Part shown: positions 17,991 through 27,237 of the stretch, piece after piece
Layout: the number at the start of each line of letters is the position of its first letter
Position numbering within the stretch: the stretch's first letter is position 1
NCBI RefSeq assembly: GCF_027111255.2
Contig: NZ_CP114285.2
Span: 1,922,001-1,986,000 of the forward strand
Origin: Flavobacterium flavigenum
Lineage (GTDB): Bacteria > Bacteroidota > Bacteroidia > Flavobacteriales > Flavobacteriaceae
Direction: 5' to 3'
Length of the DNA: 64,000 nt
Program-made: the position numbers and the translations under genes
Notes under the pieces: generated by a model
Database searches by the model: none
Seen by the model: only the letters and a program-made list of their open reading frames with translations
What the model was told of the DNA's origin: nothing

Positions 17991-20900
17991 TTTCTTCAGT
18001 TAATGGATTCTCTTCTTCATGTTTTACCAGTTTATGTTTCTCGGCAATTTTAGCAAAGATGTAATACAAGCCCGGAATTACGAATACTCCGCAAATCGTC
18101 CCGATTAACATACCTCCTGCTGCTGCAGTACCAATAGTTCGGTTACCAATTTTTCCCGGACCAGTAGCAAAAACAAGCGGTATTAATCCGGCAATAAATG
18201 CGAATGAAGTCATCAAAATAGGACGGAACCTTGCCTTTGCACCTTCCATAGCAGCTTCTAAAACCGTTTTGCCTGCAGCATGTCTCTGGATTGCAAACTC
18301 TACAATCAATACGGCATTTTTACCTAATAATCCAATAAGCATAACCATCGCTACCTGCGCATAAATGTTGTTTTCTAATCCTGCAATCTGCAATAAAAGG
18401 AAAGCACCAAAAATACCGGCAGGAAGAGAAAGAATTACTGATAATGGCAAAATAAAACTTTCGTACTGAGCTGCAAGAACCAGGTATACGAATCCTAAAC
18501 AAATTAAGAACACCCAGATTGCCTGATTGCCCTGTGCTACCTCATCGGCAGAGATTCCCGCCCAGTCAATATCATATCCTCTTGGTAATTTTTTCGCAGC
18601 TACTTCCTGAATCACCTTAATCGCAGTACCGGAACTGTAACCCGCAGCTGGAGAACCACTGATCTGTGTAGAAGTGTACATATTATGACGTGTAATCTCT
18701 GAAAGTCCATATACTTTTTCCAGTTTCATAAAAGCAGAATACGGCACCATCTCATCACGATTGTTTTTTACATACAACTTCAAAATATCATCTGGCTGTG
18801 CACGATATTCCGGTGAAGCCTGAACGATTACTTTATAATTAATTCCAAATTTGATAAAACTGATTTCATAATTACTACCCACAAGAGTCGACAGGGAATT
18901 CATGGCGTTTTCGATTGAAACCCCCTTCTGCTGTGCAAGGTCATTGTCTACTTTCATCATAAATTGAGGAAAACTGGCACTGTAAAAACTAAACACATTG
19001 GATAATTCAGGCTGTTTGTTTAATTCAGCCACAAAATCGTTGTTTACCTGCTCCATTCTCTTGTAATCGCCAGAACCTGTTTTATCTAACAAACGAAGCT
19101 CAAATCCTCCGGCAGCTCCATAACCAGGAACAGCTGGCGGTTGGAAAAACTCGATATTAGCTCCTGCGATATCTTTGCATTCTTCCTCCATTTCATGCAT
19201 AATCTCCAGAACAGATTCTTTTCTTTCACTCCAGTCTTTTAGATTCACCAAACAAGTACCTGAGTTTGCTCCTGTACCCTCTGAAAGGATTTCATAACCT
19301 GCTAATGAAGAAACCGATTTTACGCCATCAATATGTTCTGCAATTTTTTGAACTCTCTCTGCAATATTGTTGGTTCTTTCTAGTGAAGATCCTGGTGGTG
19401 TCTGGATAACCGCATAAAACATTCCCTGGTCCTCATTTGGAATAAATCCGGAAGGCACGTTACTGCTTATTAGCCATGTTCCCGCACAAAATCCTAAAAG
19501 CGCCACTATGGTAACCACTCTTCTGTTGACAATTTTACCTAATAAATTTTGGTACTTGCCCTGCGCCAGATTAAACTTGTTGTTGAAACCATCGATAAAC
19601 CGGTCAGCAAGAGTTTTTTTCTTAGGTTTACCATGATTGTTTTTTAACATCATTGCACACAAAGCCGGAGTCAGGGTCAATGCCACAATACCCGAAAGAA
19701 TAATTGCTGTGGCCATGGTAACTGAAAATTGTCTGTAAAATACTCCAACTGGTCCTGACATAAAGGCTACCGGAATAAATACTGCCGCCATAAGAAAAGT
19801 AATTGCAATGATTGCCCCCGCAATTTCGTGCATTGCTTTTTTAGTAGCCTTAAATGGCGACAGATGTTCTTCTTCCATCTTGGCGTGAACGGCTTCGATA
19901 ACCACAATCGCATCATCGACGACGACCCCGATTGCTAGTACCAAAGCAAATAAAGTAATTAAGTTCAGCGAAATATCAAAAAATGTCATGAACACAAAGG
20001 TTCCTACCAGCGATACCGGAACCGCAATGGCCGGAATAACCGTTGAACGCCAGTCTCCTAAGAAAAGGAAAACTACTAATCCTACCAGAATAAACGCTTC
20101 AACCAATGTGTGAATTACCTTTTCAATAGAAGCGTCAAGGAATTTAGAAACGTCATACGAAATTTCATAATCCATTCCTTTTGGAAATCTTTGTTTGATT
20201 TTTTCCAGCTTGGCTTTTACTTCTTCGATAACCTGATTGGCATTACTTCCAAAAGATTGTTTCAATACAATCGCCGCTGATGGTTTTCCGTTCAAATTCG
20301 AATAAATATCATACATCGAACTTCCAAATTCAACTTTTGCAATATCTTTCAAACGTAAAAGCTCTCCATTTGGATTTGATTTTACGACAATGTTCTCATA
20401 TTGTTCTTTTGTAGTAAAACGTCCGGAATATTTCAATACATATTCAAATGCCTGAGAACGTTTTCCTGAGCTTTCCCCTGTTTTACCCGGGGAAGCCTCC
20501 AAACTCTGACTTGATAAAGCTTCCATTACCTCATCTGCAGAAATTTTATAAGCCAGCATACGATCTGGTTTCAGCCAAATACGCATGGCATATTCACGTG
20601 TTCCTAAGATATCTCCGGAACCAATACCGTTTACCCTTTTTAATTCAGAAAGTACGTTAATATCAGCATAGTTGTATAAAAACTTCATGTCGGTATTTGG
20701 GTCTGTACTGTAAAGGTTCACGTACATCAGCATACTTGGTACCTCTCTGGTAATTTTGATACCTTCACGAATTACCAAAGGAGGAAGTTTATTGGTAACA
20801 GAAGCCACACGGTTCTGAACGTTAATTGCTGCCTGGTTAGGATCAGTACCTAAGTTAAAAACTACTTTTATTGTTGCTTCACCATCGTTTCCGGCATCTG

Positions 20901-21138
20901 AAGCCATATATTTCATTCCGGGAACTCCGTTTAAGGCTCTTTCCAAAGGAATAACAACCGCCTTAACCATCAATTCTCCGTTAGACCCAGGATAGTCTGC
21001 AGTAACATTCACCATTGGAGGTGAAATGGTAGGGAATTGGGTAATTGGCAAACTTAATACCGATAAGACCCCTAAAAAGACAATTATCAACGATATTACT
21101 ATCGAAAGAACAGGTCTTTGAATAAATTTATTAAACAT
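17971..21138 (-). CDS. RND efflux permease (AcrB/HAE1 family)
   Basis: The 1055-residue protein has the full HAE1 layout: a start MFNKFIQRPVLSIVISLIIVFLG with TM1, two large periplasmic loops, and twelve membrane helices. The proton-relay acid pair sits in TM4 (LAIGVVVDDAIVVIEAV). A GLLGKNAVLIVEFA motif precedes the last helices. It drives proton-coupled export of hydrophobic compounds through the outer membrane factor. Length matches AcrB/MexB (about 1040-1050). Substrate range is not predictable. Confidence 0.96.
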   Translation of the reverse strand: MFNKFIQRPVLSIVISLIIVFLGVLSVLSLPITQFPTISPPMVNVTADYPGSNGELMVKAVVIPLERALNGVPGMKYMASDAGNDGEATIKVVFNLGTDPNQAAINVQNRVASVTNKLPPLVIREGIKITREVPSMLMYVNLYSTDPNTDMKFLYNYADINVLSELKRVNGIGSGDILGTREYAMRIWLKPDRMLAYKISADEVMEALSSQSLEASPGKTGESSGKRSQAFEYVLKYSGRFTTKEQYENIVVKSNPNGELLRLKDIAKVEFGSSMYDIYSNLNGKPSAAIVLKQSFGSNANQVIEEVKAKLEKIKQRFPKGMDYEISYDVSKFLDASIEKVIHTLVEAFILVGLVVFLFLGDWRSTVIPAIAVPVSLVGTFVFMTFFDISLNLITLFALVLAIGVVVDDAIVVIEAVHAKMEEEHLSPFKATKKAMHEIAGAIIAITFLMAAVFIPVAFMSGPVGVFYRQFSVTMATAIILSGIVALTLTPALCAMMLKNNHGKPKKKTLADRFIDGFNNKFNLAQGKYQNLLGKIVNRRVVTIVALLGFCAGTWLISSNVPSGFIPNEDQGMFYAVIQTPPGSSLERTNNIAERVQKIAEHIDGVKSVSSLAGYEILSEGTGANSGTCLVNLKDWSERKESVLEIMHEMEEECKDIAGANIEFFQPPAVPGYGAAGGFELRLLDKTGSGDYKRMEQVNNDFVAELNKQPELSNVFSFYSASFPQFMMKVDNDLAQQKGVSIENAMNSLSTLVGSNYEISFIKFGINYKVIVQASPEYRAQPDDILKLYVKNNRDEMVPYSAFMKLEKVYGLSEITRHNMYTSTQISGSPAAGYSSGTAIKVIQEVAAKKLPRGYDIDWAGISADEVAQGNQAIWVFLICLGFVYLVLAAQYESFILPLSVILSLPAGIFGAFLLLQIAGLENNIYAQVAMVMLIGLLGKNAVLIVEFAIQRHAAGKTVLEAAMEGAKARFRPILMTSFAFIAGLIPLVFATGPGKIGNRTIGTAAAGGMLIGTICGVFVIPGLYYIFAKIAEKHKLVKHEEENPLTEEIDNNHV

Positions 21139-21178
21139 TTGTTATATTTTTTATGATTGGATCAATTCAGAGTTTCAG

Positions 21179-21213
21179 GTTTCAGGTTTCGCTCTAAATT
21201 TGAAACCTGAAAC
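21179..21213. repeat. 12-bp inverted repeat between mfp and RND genes
   Basis: GTTTCAGGTTTC (21179-21190) and GAAACCTGAAAC (21202-21213) are exact reverse complements with an 11-nt loop, and the left arm is part of a tandem GTTTCAG run. In the direction of transcription (leftward) there is no T-run after it, so it is not a normal terminator. It could stabilise or process the operon mRNA, or be a dispersed repeat. Confidence 0.6.
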
Positions 21214-21216
21214 TTT

Positions 21217-22296
21217 TTACTCCGCTTTTAGTCTTAAATTGTTGATTACCTTTTGCGGGGCGATATAAACGTAATTGATTTTATCTCCTTCTTTTACTTT
21301 CTGAACACCTTCAAGTAAAATTTTATTATTTTCTGTCAGTCCGCTGCTTACAACATATAAATCCGGAATTTCACCAGTAATCGTGATTTCTTTTGCGCTT
21401 ACCTTATTGTTCTTATCGACAATAAACACATATTTTTTATCCTGAATTTCGTAAGTCGCTTTTTGTGGAATCACAATAGCATTTTTCAAAGGAACCAACA
21501 TCTGAACCTTCCCGGTTTCTCCGTTTCTAAGTAATTTTGAATTATTAGCGAACCTTGCCCTAAAAGCAATATTTCCGGTTTCGTTATTAAATTCACTTTC
21601 GATAACCTCAACATTTCCTTTGTACTTAAAAGGTTCACCGTTGGCCAAAAGCAGCCCTACTTTTGTTTCTGCACGGTCTTTTACATCGGTTTGATATTGC
21701 AGGTATTCCGGCTCAGAGACATTAAAATAAGCAAACATCTGAGAGTTATCTGAAAGGCTGGTCATCAATTCTCCTTCATCAATAAGACTTCCTAATTTTA
21801 ACGGAATACGGTCGATCGTTCCGTCAAAAGGCGCTTTGATTTCGGTAAATGACAAATGAAGTTTAGCCAGTGCCACCTCAGCTTTTGCCGACTGCAGTTT
21901 TGCCTGGGCAACACTTAGTTCGTTTTTAGAAACGATATTTTTATCTGCCAGGGTCTTCGCGTTTAAAACCTCAATTTCTGCAGATTTTTGTTCTGCCTGG
22001 GCTTTTAGCAATTCTGCCTGATACATGTTGGGCATGATTCTGAATAATAACTGACCTGCTTTTACAAACTGTCCTTCATCCACATAAATATTTTGTAAAA
22101 ACCCTTTTTCCTGGGCGCGGATTTCGATGTTTCGTACAGAACGAATCTGCGAAACATATTCTTTGGTAAATGAAGTGTCAATTTTTACAGGATTGGTTAC
22201 TGTAAATTTTTCTGCTTCCTCTTTTTCTTCTTTTTTAGATGTACAACTGGTTAGGCACACTAAGGCAATTAAGCCTGTGAAAACAATTCTTTTCAT
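21217..22296 (-). CDS. RND efflux periplasmic adaptor (AcrA/MexA family)
   Basis: The 359-residue lipoprotein (signal LIALVCLTSCTS, Cys 18) has a membrane-fusion layout. A barrel-sandwich half-motif comes first (EIRAQEKGFLQNIYVDEGQFVKAG), then a helical hairpin (residues 90-140), the second lipoyl half (FTEIKAPFDGTIDRIPLKLGSLIDEG) and beta-barrel/membrane-proximal domains. It links the permease to the outer membrane channel. It is first in the operon, 78 bp before the permease gene. No regulator gene is adjacent. Confidence 0.94.
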   Translation of the reverse strand: MKRIVFTGLIALVCLTSCTSKKEEKEEAEKFTVTNPVKIDTSFTKEYVSQIRSVRNIEIRAQEKGFLQNIYVDEGQFVKAGQLLFRIMPNMYQAELLKAQAEQKSAEIEVLNAKTLADKNIVSKNELSVAQAKLQSAKAEVALAKLHLSFTEIKAPFDGTIDRIPLKLGSLIDEGELMTSLSDNSQMFAYFNVSEPEYLQYQTDVKDRAETKVGLLLANGEPFKYKGNVEVIESEFNNETGNIAFRARFANNSKLLRNGETGKVQMLVPLKNAIVIPQKATYEIQDKKYVFIVDKNNKVSAKEITITGEIPDLYVVSSGLTENNKILLEGVQKVKEGDKINYVYIAPQKVINNLRLKAE

Positions 22297-22466
22297 GATT
22301 TAAGTATGGAAATTAAGCGATTGAATGCTTGGAATAAAAAATTCCTTTAGAGGTAAAAAGCATCAGTAACCATAGTCAGAACAGAACTGTCCCATGTGAA
22401 GAAGTAAAAATATACATCACGAGATATGAATGCTCATAACTCAGGCAACCGATGTATAAGTATTTA

Positions 22467-22847
22467 TCAGATTCTTAAAACGCGCTGCGTAATGTAAATA
22501 GGATTTGAATAGCCACAGAATGGCACAAAGAATTTGAAATAACGGTGATAATTTACAGTAATCTGATCTGAGAATGTCAGATACCAATTATCAAGCAGAC
22601 TATAATTTGCAGCAAAAATTTTGCCGCCTAAATCATTTTTAAGAGCATCGCCTCCCAGAAATTCCTCATCCAGATCAAGGTCGGCTTCTTCAATTATAGA
22701 AGTTCCCTGTTCGTGGGTGATGTATTTTACACGGTGTTTATGCTCATAATTGTGAGAAGAATTTTGATGGGTACCGGCATTGATATATTGCCCTCCGCCC
22801 AGCAGAAGGAAATTCATGAATACCAAAAATAAAATTATTCTTCTCAT
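22467..22847 (-). CDS. small secreted hypothetical protein upstream of RND operon
   Basis: The start was set at MRRIILFLVF (ATG at 22845-22847); a longer version from 22868 adds seven unlikely residues. The 126-residue product has an N-terminal hydrophobic signal (LFLVFMNFLLLGGGQYINAG), a His-rich stretch (SHNYEHKHRVKYITHEQG) and an aromatic C-terminus. No family is recognised. It lies 170 bp before the efflux operon on the same strand. The His cluster could bind metal, which is speculation. Confidence 0.62.
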   Translation of the reverse strand: MRRIILFLVFMNFLLLGGGQYINAGTHQNSSHNYEHKHRVKYITHEQGTSIIEEADLDLDEEFLGGDALKNDLGGKIFAANYSLLDNWYLTFSDQITVNYHRYFKFFVPFCGYSNPIYITQRVLRI

Positions 22848-23172
22848 ATTGGTTGCGAAAGTAAGCAAAGAATTGAAACAAAAAAATAAATTTTAATAAG
22901 GTTTAACAACTATAAACCAACTAAAACGTTTTCTTTCACCCATTAAAAATTTAACAAATTAATTTTCAGATTTAATTTGTAAAAAATAGAAGACTTTTTT
23001 CATTATCAAATAAATCTTTTTTCATTTTTTAACCACTGGTTATCATTTAAATAACTCAAAAACACAAAATTATTTCTTCAATTCAGTCTAATTTTGGGTA
23101 AAAGAACTTCTCTTACAAATAAATATTTCTATATTCGTTTAACAAATATCAATTAACCCCAAATTAGTTTTT
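22848..23172. other. 325-bp divergent intergenic region with inverted repeat
   Basis: AT-rich promoter region between divergent genes. It contains a perfect 9-bp inverted repeat, ACAAATTAA (22954-22962) and TTAATTTGT (22972-22980), spaced by 9 bp, which may be an operator. No ORF is present. Confidence 0.45.
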
Positions 23173-23673
23173 ATGAAACACGTATTACTTACTTTATTTT
23201 TTATGGCGACCTGTTCAGTATGGTCACAATCAGCAACTGCTTATTTCGACAAAGCAATGAAAAAAGCCGAAGCCGGCAACACAAAAGGCGCAATTGCAGA
23301 CTACACAAAAGCAATCAGTATGAATTCAAAATTTGTAGAAGCCTATCAGAACCGTGGTGTAGCCAAATTCAAGCTAAACGATTTCACAGGTGCTTTGGCT
23401 GATTTTAACAAAACCATCGAGTTAGATAACATGAATGCTGATGCCTATACAGGGAGAGCAAACGTAAATTACAAACTATTAAATTATCCTGATGTTATTA
23501 AAGATTGTTCTTATTCGATTATGTTAAACCCAAAAGATTATGTGTCTTATAATCTTAGGGCATTAGCCTATAACAAATCAGGCGACAAAAAAAATTGCTG
23601 CAAGGATTTCTCTAAAGCGATAGAATTAGGAAGCCAAAGTGCGATTAAGAACAGAGCAACTTTTTGTAAATAA
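23173..23673 (+). CDS. secreted TPR-repeat protein
   Basis: The 166-residue protein has a signal peptide (ATCSVWSQ) and three to four tetratricopeptide repeats: GNTKGAIADYTKAISMNSKF, FTGALADFNKTIELDNMN, LNYPDVIKDCSYSIMLNPKD and a last unit ending with NCCKDFSKAIELG. It would act in the periplasm as a protein-protein interaction scaffold. It is a single-gene unit with a strong terminator. Confidence 0.85.
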   Translation: MKHVLLTLFFMATCSVWSQSATAYFDKAMKKAEAGNTKGAIADYTKAISMNSKFVEAYQNRGVAKFKLNDFTGALADFNKTIELDNMNADAYTGRANVNYKLLNYPDVIKDCSYSIMLNPKDYVSYNLRALAYNKSGDKKNCCKDFSKAIELGSQSAIKNRATFCK

Positions 23674-23696
23674 ACATTAGCTAAAAAATAATATCG

Positions 23697-23737
23697 GCAA
23701 TCTGTAGAATTCAAATTTTACAGGTTGCTTTTTTTTT
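23697..23737 (+). terminator. intrinsic terminator after TPR gene
   Basis: GCAATCTGTA (23697-23706) pairs with TACAGGTTGC (ending 23728) apart from one G-U, and a run of nine T follows. Confidence 0.82.
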
Positions 23738-23798
23738 GTAAAAAGAAGCACATTTTTAACTCCAGAAGATATTCTTACATTTGCTCAAAATAAATGAA

Positions 23799-24758
23799 AT
23801 GGCTCTTTTAAAGAAAATAAATAATAAGGCACAAACAGATCAAAATTCAGGTTTTGGCACAAATGCTAACAGCTATGGCGGAAGATTTGTGAACAAAAAC
23901 GGAACGCCAAACATCGAGAAAAGAGGCATGCATATGTTGCGCAGGATCAGCTGGTACCATACCATGATAAATATGCCCAACTGGAAATTCATGTTGATTT
24001 TATTTATTTTTTATATTGCCATCAATTTTGTTTTTGCAATGCTATATTATGCAATCGGAATTGAACATCTTGACGGAATATCTCAATCGCAAAATGTTTG
24101 GACACAATTTGGACAGGCTTATTTTTTCAGCGCACAGACTTTTACAACTGTTGGTTACGGACATATCAGTCCAATCGGATTTTTGACCAGCGCCCTTTCT
24201 GCTGCAGAAGCTTTAATCGGACTTTTAAGTTTTGCCATAGCGACAGGTTTATTCTTTGGAAGATTCAGCAAACCAACCGCTTTTTTAAAATTTTCCCATC
24301 ATGCCCTGATTTCTCCATATAAAAATGGCAAAGGTTTAATGATAAGGCTTGTCCCTTTTAAAAACACCAATTTTACTGATGCAAAAGCAAAAGTAACACT
24401 TGGGATGAGCATAGAAGAAAACGGAGTAATGACCAATAAGTTTTATAATCTTGATTTAGAACTAGACAGAATTAATGCACTTTCCTTAAGCTGGACGCTG
24501 GTTCATCCAATAACAGAAAACAGCCCTTTGTATAATTTTACCGAAGAAGATTTCATGAAGGTCAATGGAGAAATCCTGGTCTTTATTACTACTTTCGATG
24601 ATATGTTCAGCAATACCGTCGCTGCAAGGACTTCTTATACATTTAATGAAATTATATATGGAGCCAAATTCAAAACCATGTACAACCGAAGCAAAGACGG
24701 TTCCAGAACAATTTTACACTTAGATTTATTAAACAGTGTAGAACAGGCAACTTTCTAA
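23799..24758 (+). CDS. inward-rectifier type potassium channel (KirBac-like)
   Basis: The start was set at MALLKKINNK (23799); the extended ORF from 23781 adds six residues. The 319-residue protein has an amphipathic slide region (LRRISWYHTMINMPNW), TM1 (FMLILFIFYIAINFVFAML), a pore helix and the K+ selectivity filter TTVGYGHISP (about residue 115). TM2 follows, then a cytoplasmic immunoglobulin-like domain (residues 170-310), the standard KirBac plan. It conducts K+ across the inner membrane, gated by the cytoplasmic domain. It is followed by the MerR-type regulator but no functional link is evident. Confidence 0.92.
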   Translation: MALLKKINNKAQTDQNSGFGTNANSYGGRFVNKNGTPNIEKRGMHMLRRISWYHTMINMPNWKFMLILFIFYIAINFVFAMLYYAIGIEHLDGISQSQNVWTQFGQAYFFSAQTFTTVGYGHISPIGFLTSALSAAEALIGLLSFAIATGLFFGRFSKPTAFLKFSHHALISPYKNGKGLMIRLVPFKNTNFTDAKAKVTLGMSIEENGVMTNKFYNLDLELDRINALSLSWTLVHPITENSPLYNFTEEDFMKVNGEILVFITTFDDMFSNTVAARTSYTFNEIIYGAKFKTMYNRSKDGSRTILHLDLLNSVEQATF

Positions 24759-24806
24759 TAATCTATCATTTTGATGAGGTTTTAGACGTAATCTCAGATT
24801 TTATTC

Positions 24807-24814
24807 TATTTTTG
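24807..24814 (+). promoter_or_regulatory. TAnnTTTG-type -7 box before the MerR/B12 regulator
   Basis: TATTTTTG matches the Bacteroidota -7 consensus exactly, 18 bp before the ATG of the regulator. Downstream, TTTGTT (24811-24816) and AACAAA (24825-24830) form a 6-bp inverted repeat spaced by 8 bp, which may be an autoregulatory site. No good -33 TTG lies at the usual distance. Confidence 0.5.
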
Positions 24815-24832
24815 TTTATCCAATAACAAAGA

Positions 24833-25732
24833 ATGATAAACAATATAAAAACAGTTTTCAATATAAAAGATCTTGAAAACTTATCCGGAATAAAAGCACA
24901 CACTATTCGCATCTGGGAAAAGAGGTACAATATCCTTGAACCTATGCGGACTGATACTAATATCAGACTATACGATTTAGCCAGTTTACAAAAGCTGCTC
25001 AATATTACCCTGCTTCATGAATACGGATACAAGATATCTAAAATCGCCACTTTTCCTGAAGAAAAAATTCCGGAGTTGGTCCGCGAAATTATTTCAATGA
25101 AAAATTCACAGAATTACGCCATCAATTCGTTTAAGATGTCTATGATGAATTTCGATCAGGAGCTTTTTTTTAACACCTTCGACTGGCTGATTTCTGAAAA
25201 ATCATTTCAACAGGTTTTTAAGGAACACTTTCTTCCACTTTTGAAAGAATTAGGACTTTTATGGCAATCACAAACCATCAGTCCGGCAAACGAACACTTC
25301 ATGAGCCACCTGATTAAGCAAAAAATATTAATTTATACCGAGGGGCTTCAAATTGTTAAGCCTACCAAAACAGATAAAGTATTTGTGCTTTCTTTACCGC
25401 TGAATGAAATTCATCAAATAGGATTGCTGTATCTTCAATACGAAATCGTACTCAAAGGCTACAAAAGTATTTATCTGGGCGAAAGCATGCCTATAGAAAA
25501 CCTGGAGGACCTCACCAGACATTTCAACAAAATTACTTTTGTTACCTTTATGACTGTACAGCCAGATCGCGGCGTTGTAAATCAGTATGTAAAAACAATG
25601 GAGAAAAAACTGCTTTTAAAAACCAACGAAATCTGGCTGATTGGAAAAATGGTTGAACATATTGACCGAAAAAACTTATCAGAAAGAACATTTGTTTTTG
25701 ACACAATGGAAGAAACTATTCAAAGAATATAA
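24833..25732 (+). CDS. MerR-type regulator with B12-binding domain (CarH/LitR-like)
   Basis: The 299-residue protein has a MerR winged helix (IKDLENLSGIKAHTIRIWEKRY, residues 6-75), a four-helix cap (85-165) and a cobalamin-binding Rossmann domain (180-290). The cap keeps W144-x9-E154-H155, the pattern that surrounds adenosylcobalamin in characterised CarH. The B12 domain keeps the axial His in NEIHQIG (His 194). In that family the dark AdoCbl tetramer represses carotenoid genes and light breaks it. Its position 34 bp before crtI and upstream of a photolyase fits that role. Light response itself is inferred. Confidence 0.9.
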   Translation: MINNIKTVFNIKDLENLSGIKAHTIRIWEKRYNILEPMRTDTNIRLYDLASLQKLLNITLLHEYGYKISKIATFPEEKIPELVREIISMKNSQNYAINSFKMSMMNFDQELFFNTFDWLISEKSFQQVFKEHFLPLLKELGLLWQSQTISPANEHFMSHLIKQKILIYTEGLQIVKPTKTDKVFVLSLPLNEIHQIGLLYLQYEIVLKGYKSIYLGESMPIENLEDLTRHFNKITFVTFMTVQPDRGVVNQYVKTMEKKLLLKTNEIWLIGKMVEHIDRKNLSERTFVFDTMEETIQRI

Positions 25733-25750
25733 TTTTGTCTAAAGTTTTTG

Positions 25751-25768
25751 TATATTTGTTAAACAAAT
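25751..25768 (+). promoter_or_regulatory. -7 box and palindrome overlapping the crtI start codon
   Basis: TATATTTG (25751-25758) fits TAnnTTTG. Overlapping it, ATTTGTT (25754-25760) and AACAAAT (25762-25768) form a palindrome with a one-base centre that runs into the ATG at 25767. If this is the promoter, the mRNA would be almost leaderless. A binding site for the upstream CarH-like regulator is a natural inference. Confidence 0.45.
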
Positions 25769-27227
25769 GAAAAAAACTATCTCCATAATAGGTTCTGGGT
25801 TTTCTGCTTTAGCAGCTTCATGCTACATGGCAAAGCTTGGACATGACGTAACTATATACGAAAAAAACGATTCGATTGGCGGAAGGGCAAGACAATTTAA
25901 AAGCAACGGTTTTACCTTTGATATGGGGCCAAGCTGGTACTGGATGCCGGATGTTTTTGAACGATTCTTTCAGGATTTCGACAAAAAACAATCGGATTAT
26001 TATGAGCTTATCAAATTAAATCCTGCCTATCGGGTTTATTTTGGCATTGATGATTTTATAAATATCTGCGACAATCTTGAAGCAATAAAATCTACTTTCG
26101 AAAACATCGAAAAAGGAAGCGGACAAAAGCTTCAGACTTTTATCAATGAGGCTAAAAGCAATTACGATATTGCCATAAAAGATCTGGTATATCGTCCCGG
26201 GGTTTCTCCTTTAGAATTAATAACACCAAAAACTGTTTTAAAACTTAACGAGTTTCTTAGCACAGTCAGTTCTGATATCCGGAAAGAATTCAAAAATGAA
26301 AGACTGATCCAGATTTTGGAATTCCCCGTTTTGTTTCTGGGTGCGAAGCCTTCCAAAACCCCTTCGTTTTACAATTTCATGAATTACGCCGATTTTGGTT
26401 TAGGCACCTGGCATCCTAAAACCGGGATGTTTGATGTGGTTCGCGGGATCGAAAAACTGGCTTTAGAATTAGGCGTGACAATTAAAACCAACTCGGGAAT
26501 TGAAAAAATAATTGTAGAAAATAAAACGGCTACCGGAATTGTAATTAACGGAAAAACAATCCAGTCGGACATTATTTTAAGCGGTGCCGATTACCAGCAT
26601 ACCGAAACTTTACTCGAAAAAGAATATCGCGCCTATTCTGACAACTATTGGGAGAGCCGTGTTTTTGCCCCTTCTTCCCTGCTGTTCTTTGTAGGTTTTG
26701 ATAAAAAAATAGAAAACATAACGCATCATGCCTTATTCTTTGATGTTGATTTCAATCAGCATGCAGCTGATATTTATGATGACCCAAAATGGCCTGATGC
26801 CCCATTGTTTTATGCTAACTTTCCATCAAAAACAGATCCGACAGCAGCACCTGAAGGAATGGAAACGGGTTTCTTTTTAATTCCGCTAGCACCGGGAATA
26901 AATGACAGTGAAGCACTTAGGGAAAAATATTTTGAGAAAATCATCACTCGTTTTGAGCAGATTACGCAACAAAAAATAAAAAATAATATTATATTTAAGA
27001 AATCATTCTGTAAAAACGATTTTGTAGCGGATTATAATGCTTACAAAGGAAATGCTTACGGAATGGCAAATACCTTATTACAAACTGCTTTTTTAAGGCC
27101 AAAATTAAAAAGCAAAAAAGTACGTAATTTATATTTTACAGGACAATTAACAGTTCCTGGTCCAGGGGTTCCGCCTGCTTTAATTTCAGGAAAACTGGTT
27201 GCTGAGTTAATTCAAAAATCACTTTAG
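25767..27227 (+). CDS. crtI: phytoene desaturase
   Basis: The 486-residue protein has an N-terminal FAD dinucleotide fold (IIGSGFSALAASCYMAKLGH, then EKNDSIGGRA) and the C-terminal carotenoid-oxidoreductase motif (YFTGQLTVPGPGVPPALISGK). The length is normal for bacterial CrtI. It converts phytoene to lycopene with FAD at the membrane. The phytoene synthase gene starts 10 bp downstream, so the two form an operon. Confidence 0.95.
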   Translation: MKKTISIIGSGFSALAASCYMAKLGHDVTIYEKNDSIGGRARQFKSNGFTFDMGPSWYWMPDVFERFFQDFDKKQSDYYELIKLNPAYRVYFGIDDFINICDNLEAIKSTFENIEKGSGQKLQTFINEAKSNYDIAIKDLVYRPGVSPLELITPKTVLKLNEFLSTVSSDIRKEFKNERLIQILEFPVLFLGAKPSKTPSFYNFMNYADFGLGTWHPKTGMFDVVRGIEKLALELGVTIKTNSGIEKIIVENKTATGIVINGKTIQSDIILSGADYQHTETLLEKEYRAYSDNYWESRVFAPSSLLFFVGFDKKIENITHHALFFDVDFNQHAADIYDDPKWPDAPLFYANFPSKTDPTAAPEGMETGFFLIPLAPGINDSEALREKYFEKIITRFEQITQQKIKNNIIFKKSFCKNDFVADYNAYKGNAYGMANTLLQTAFLRPKLKSKKVRNLYFTGQLTVPGPGVPPALISGKLVAELIQKSL

Positions 27228-27237
27228 ATCTTAAAAA

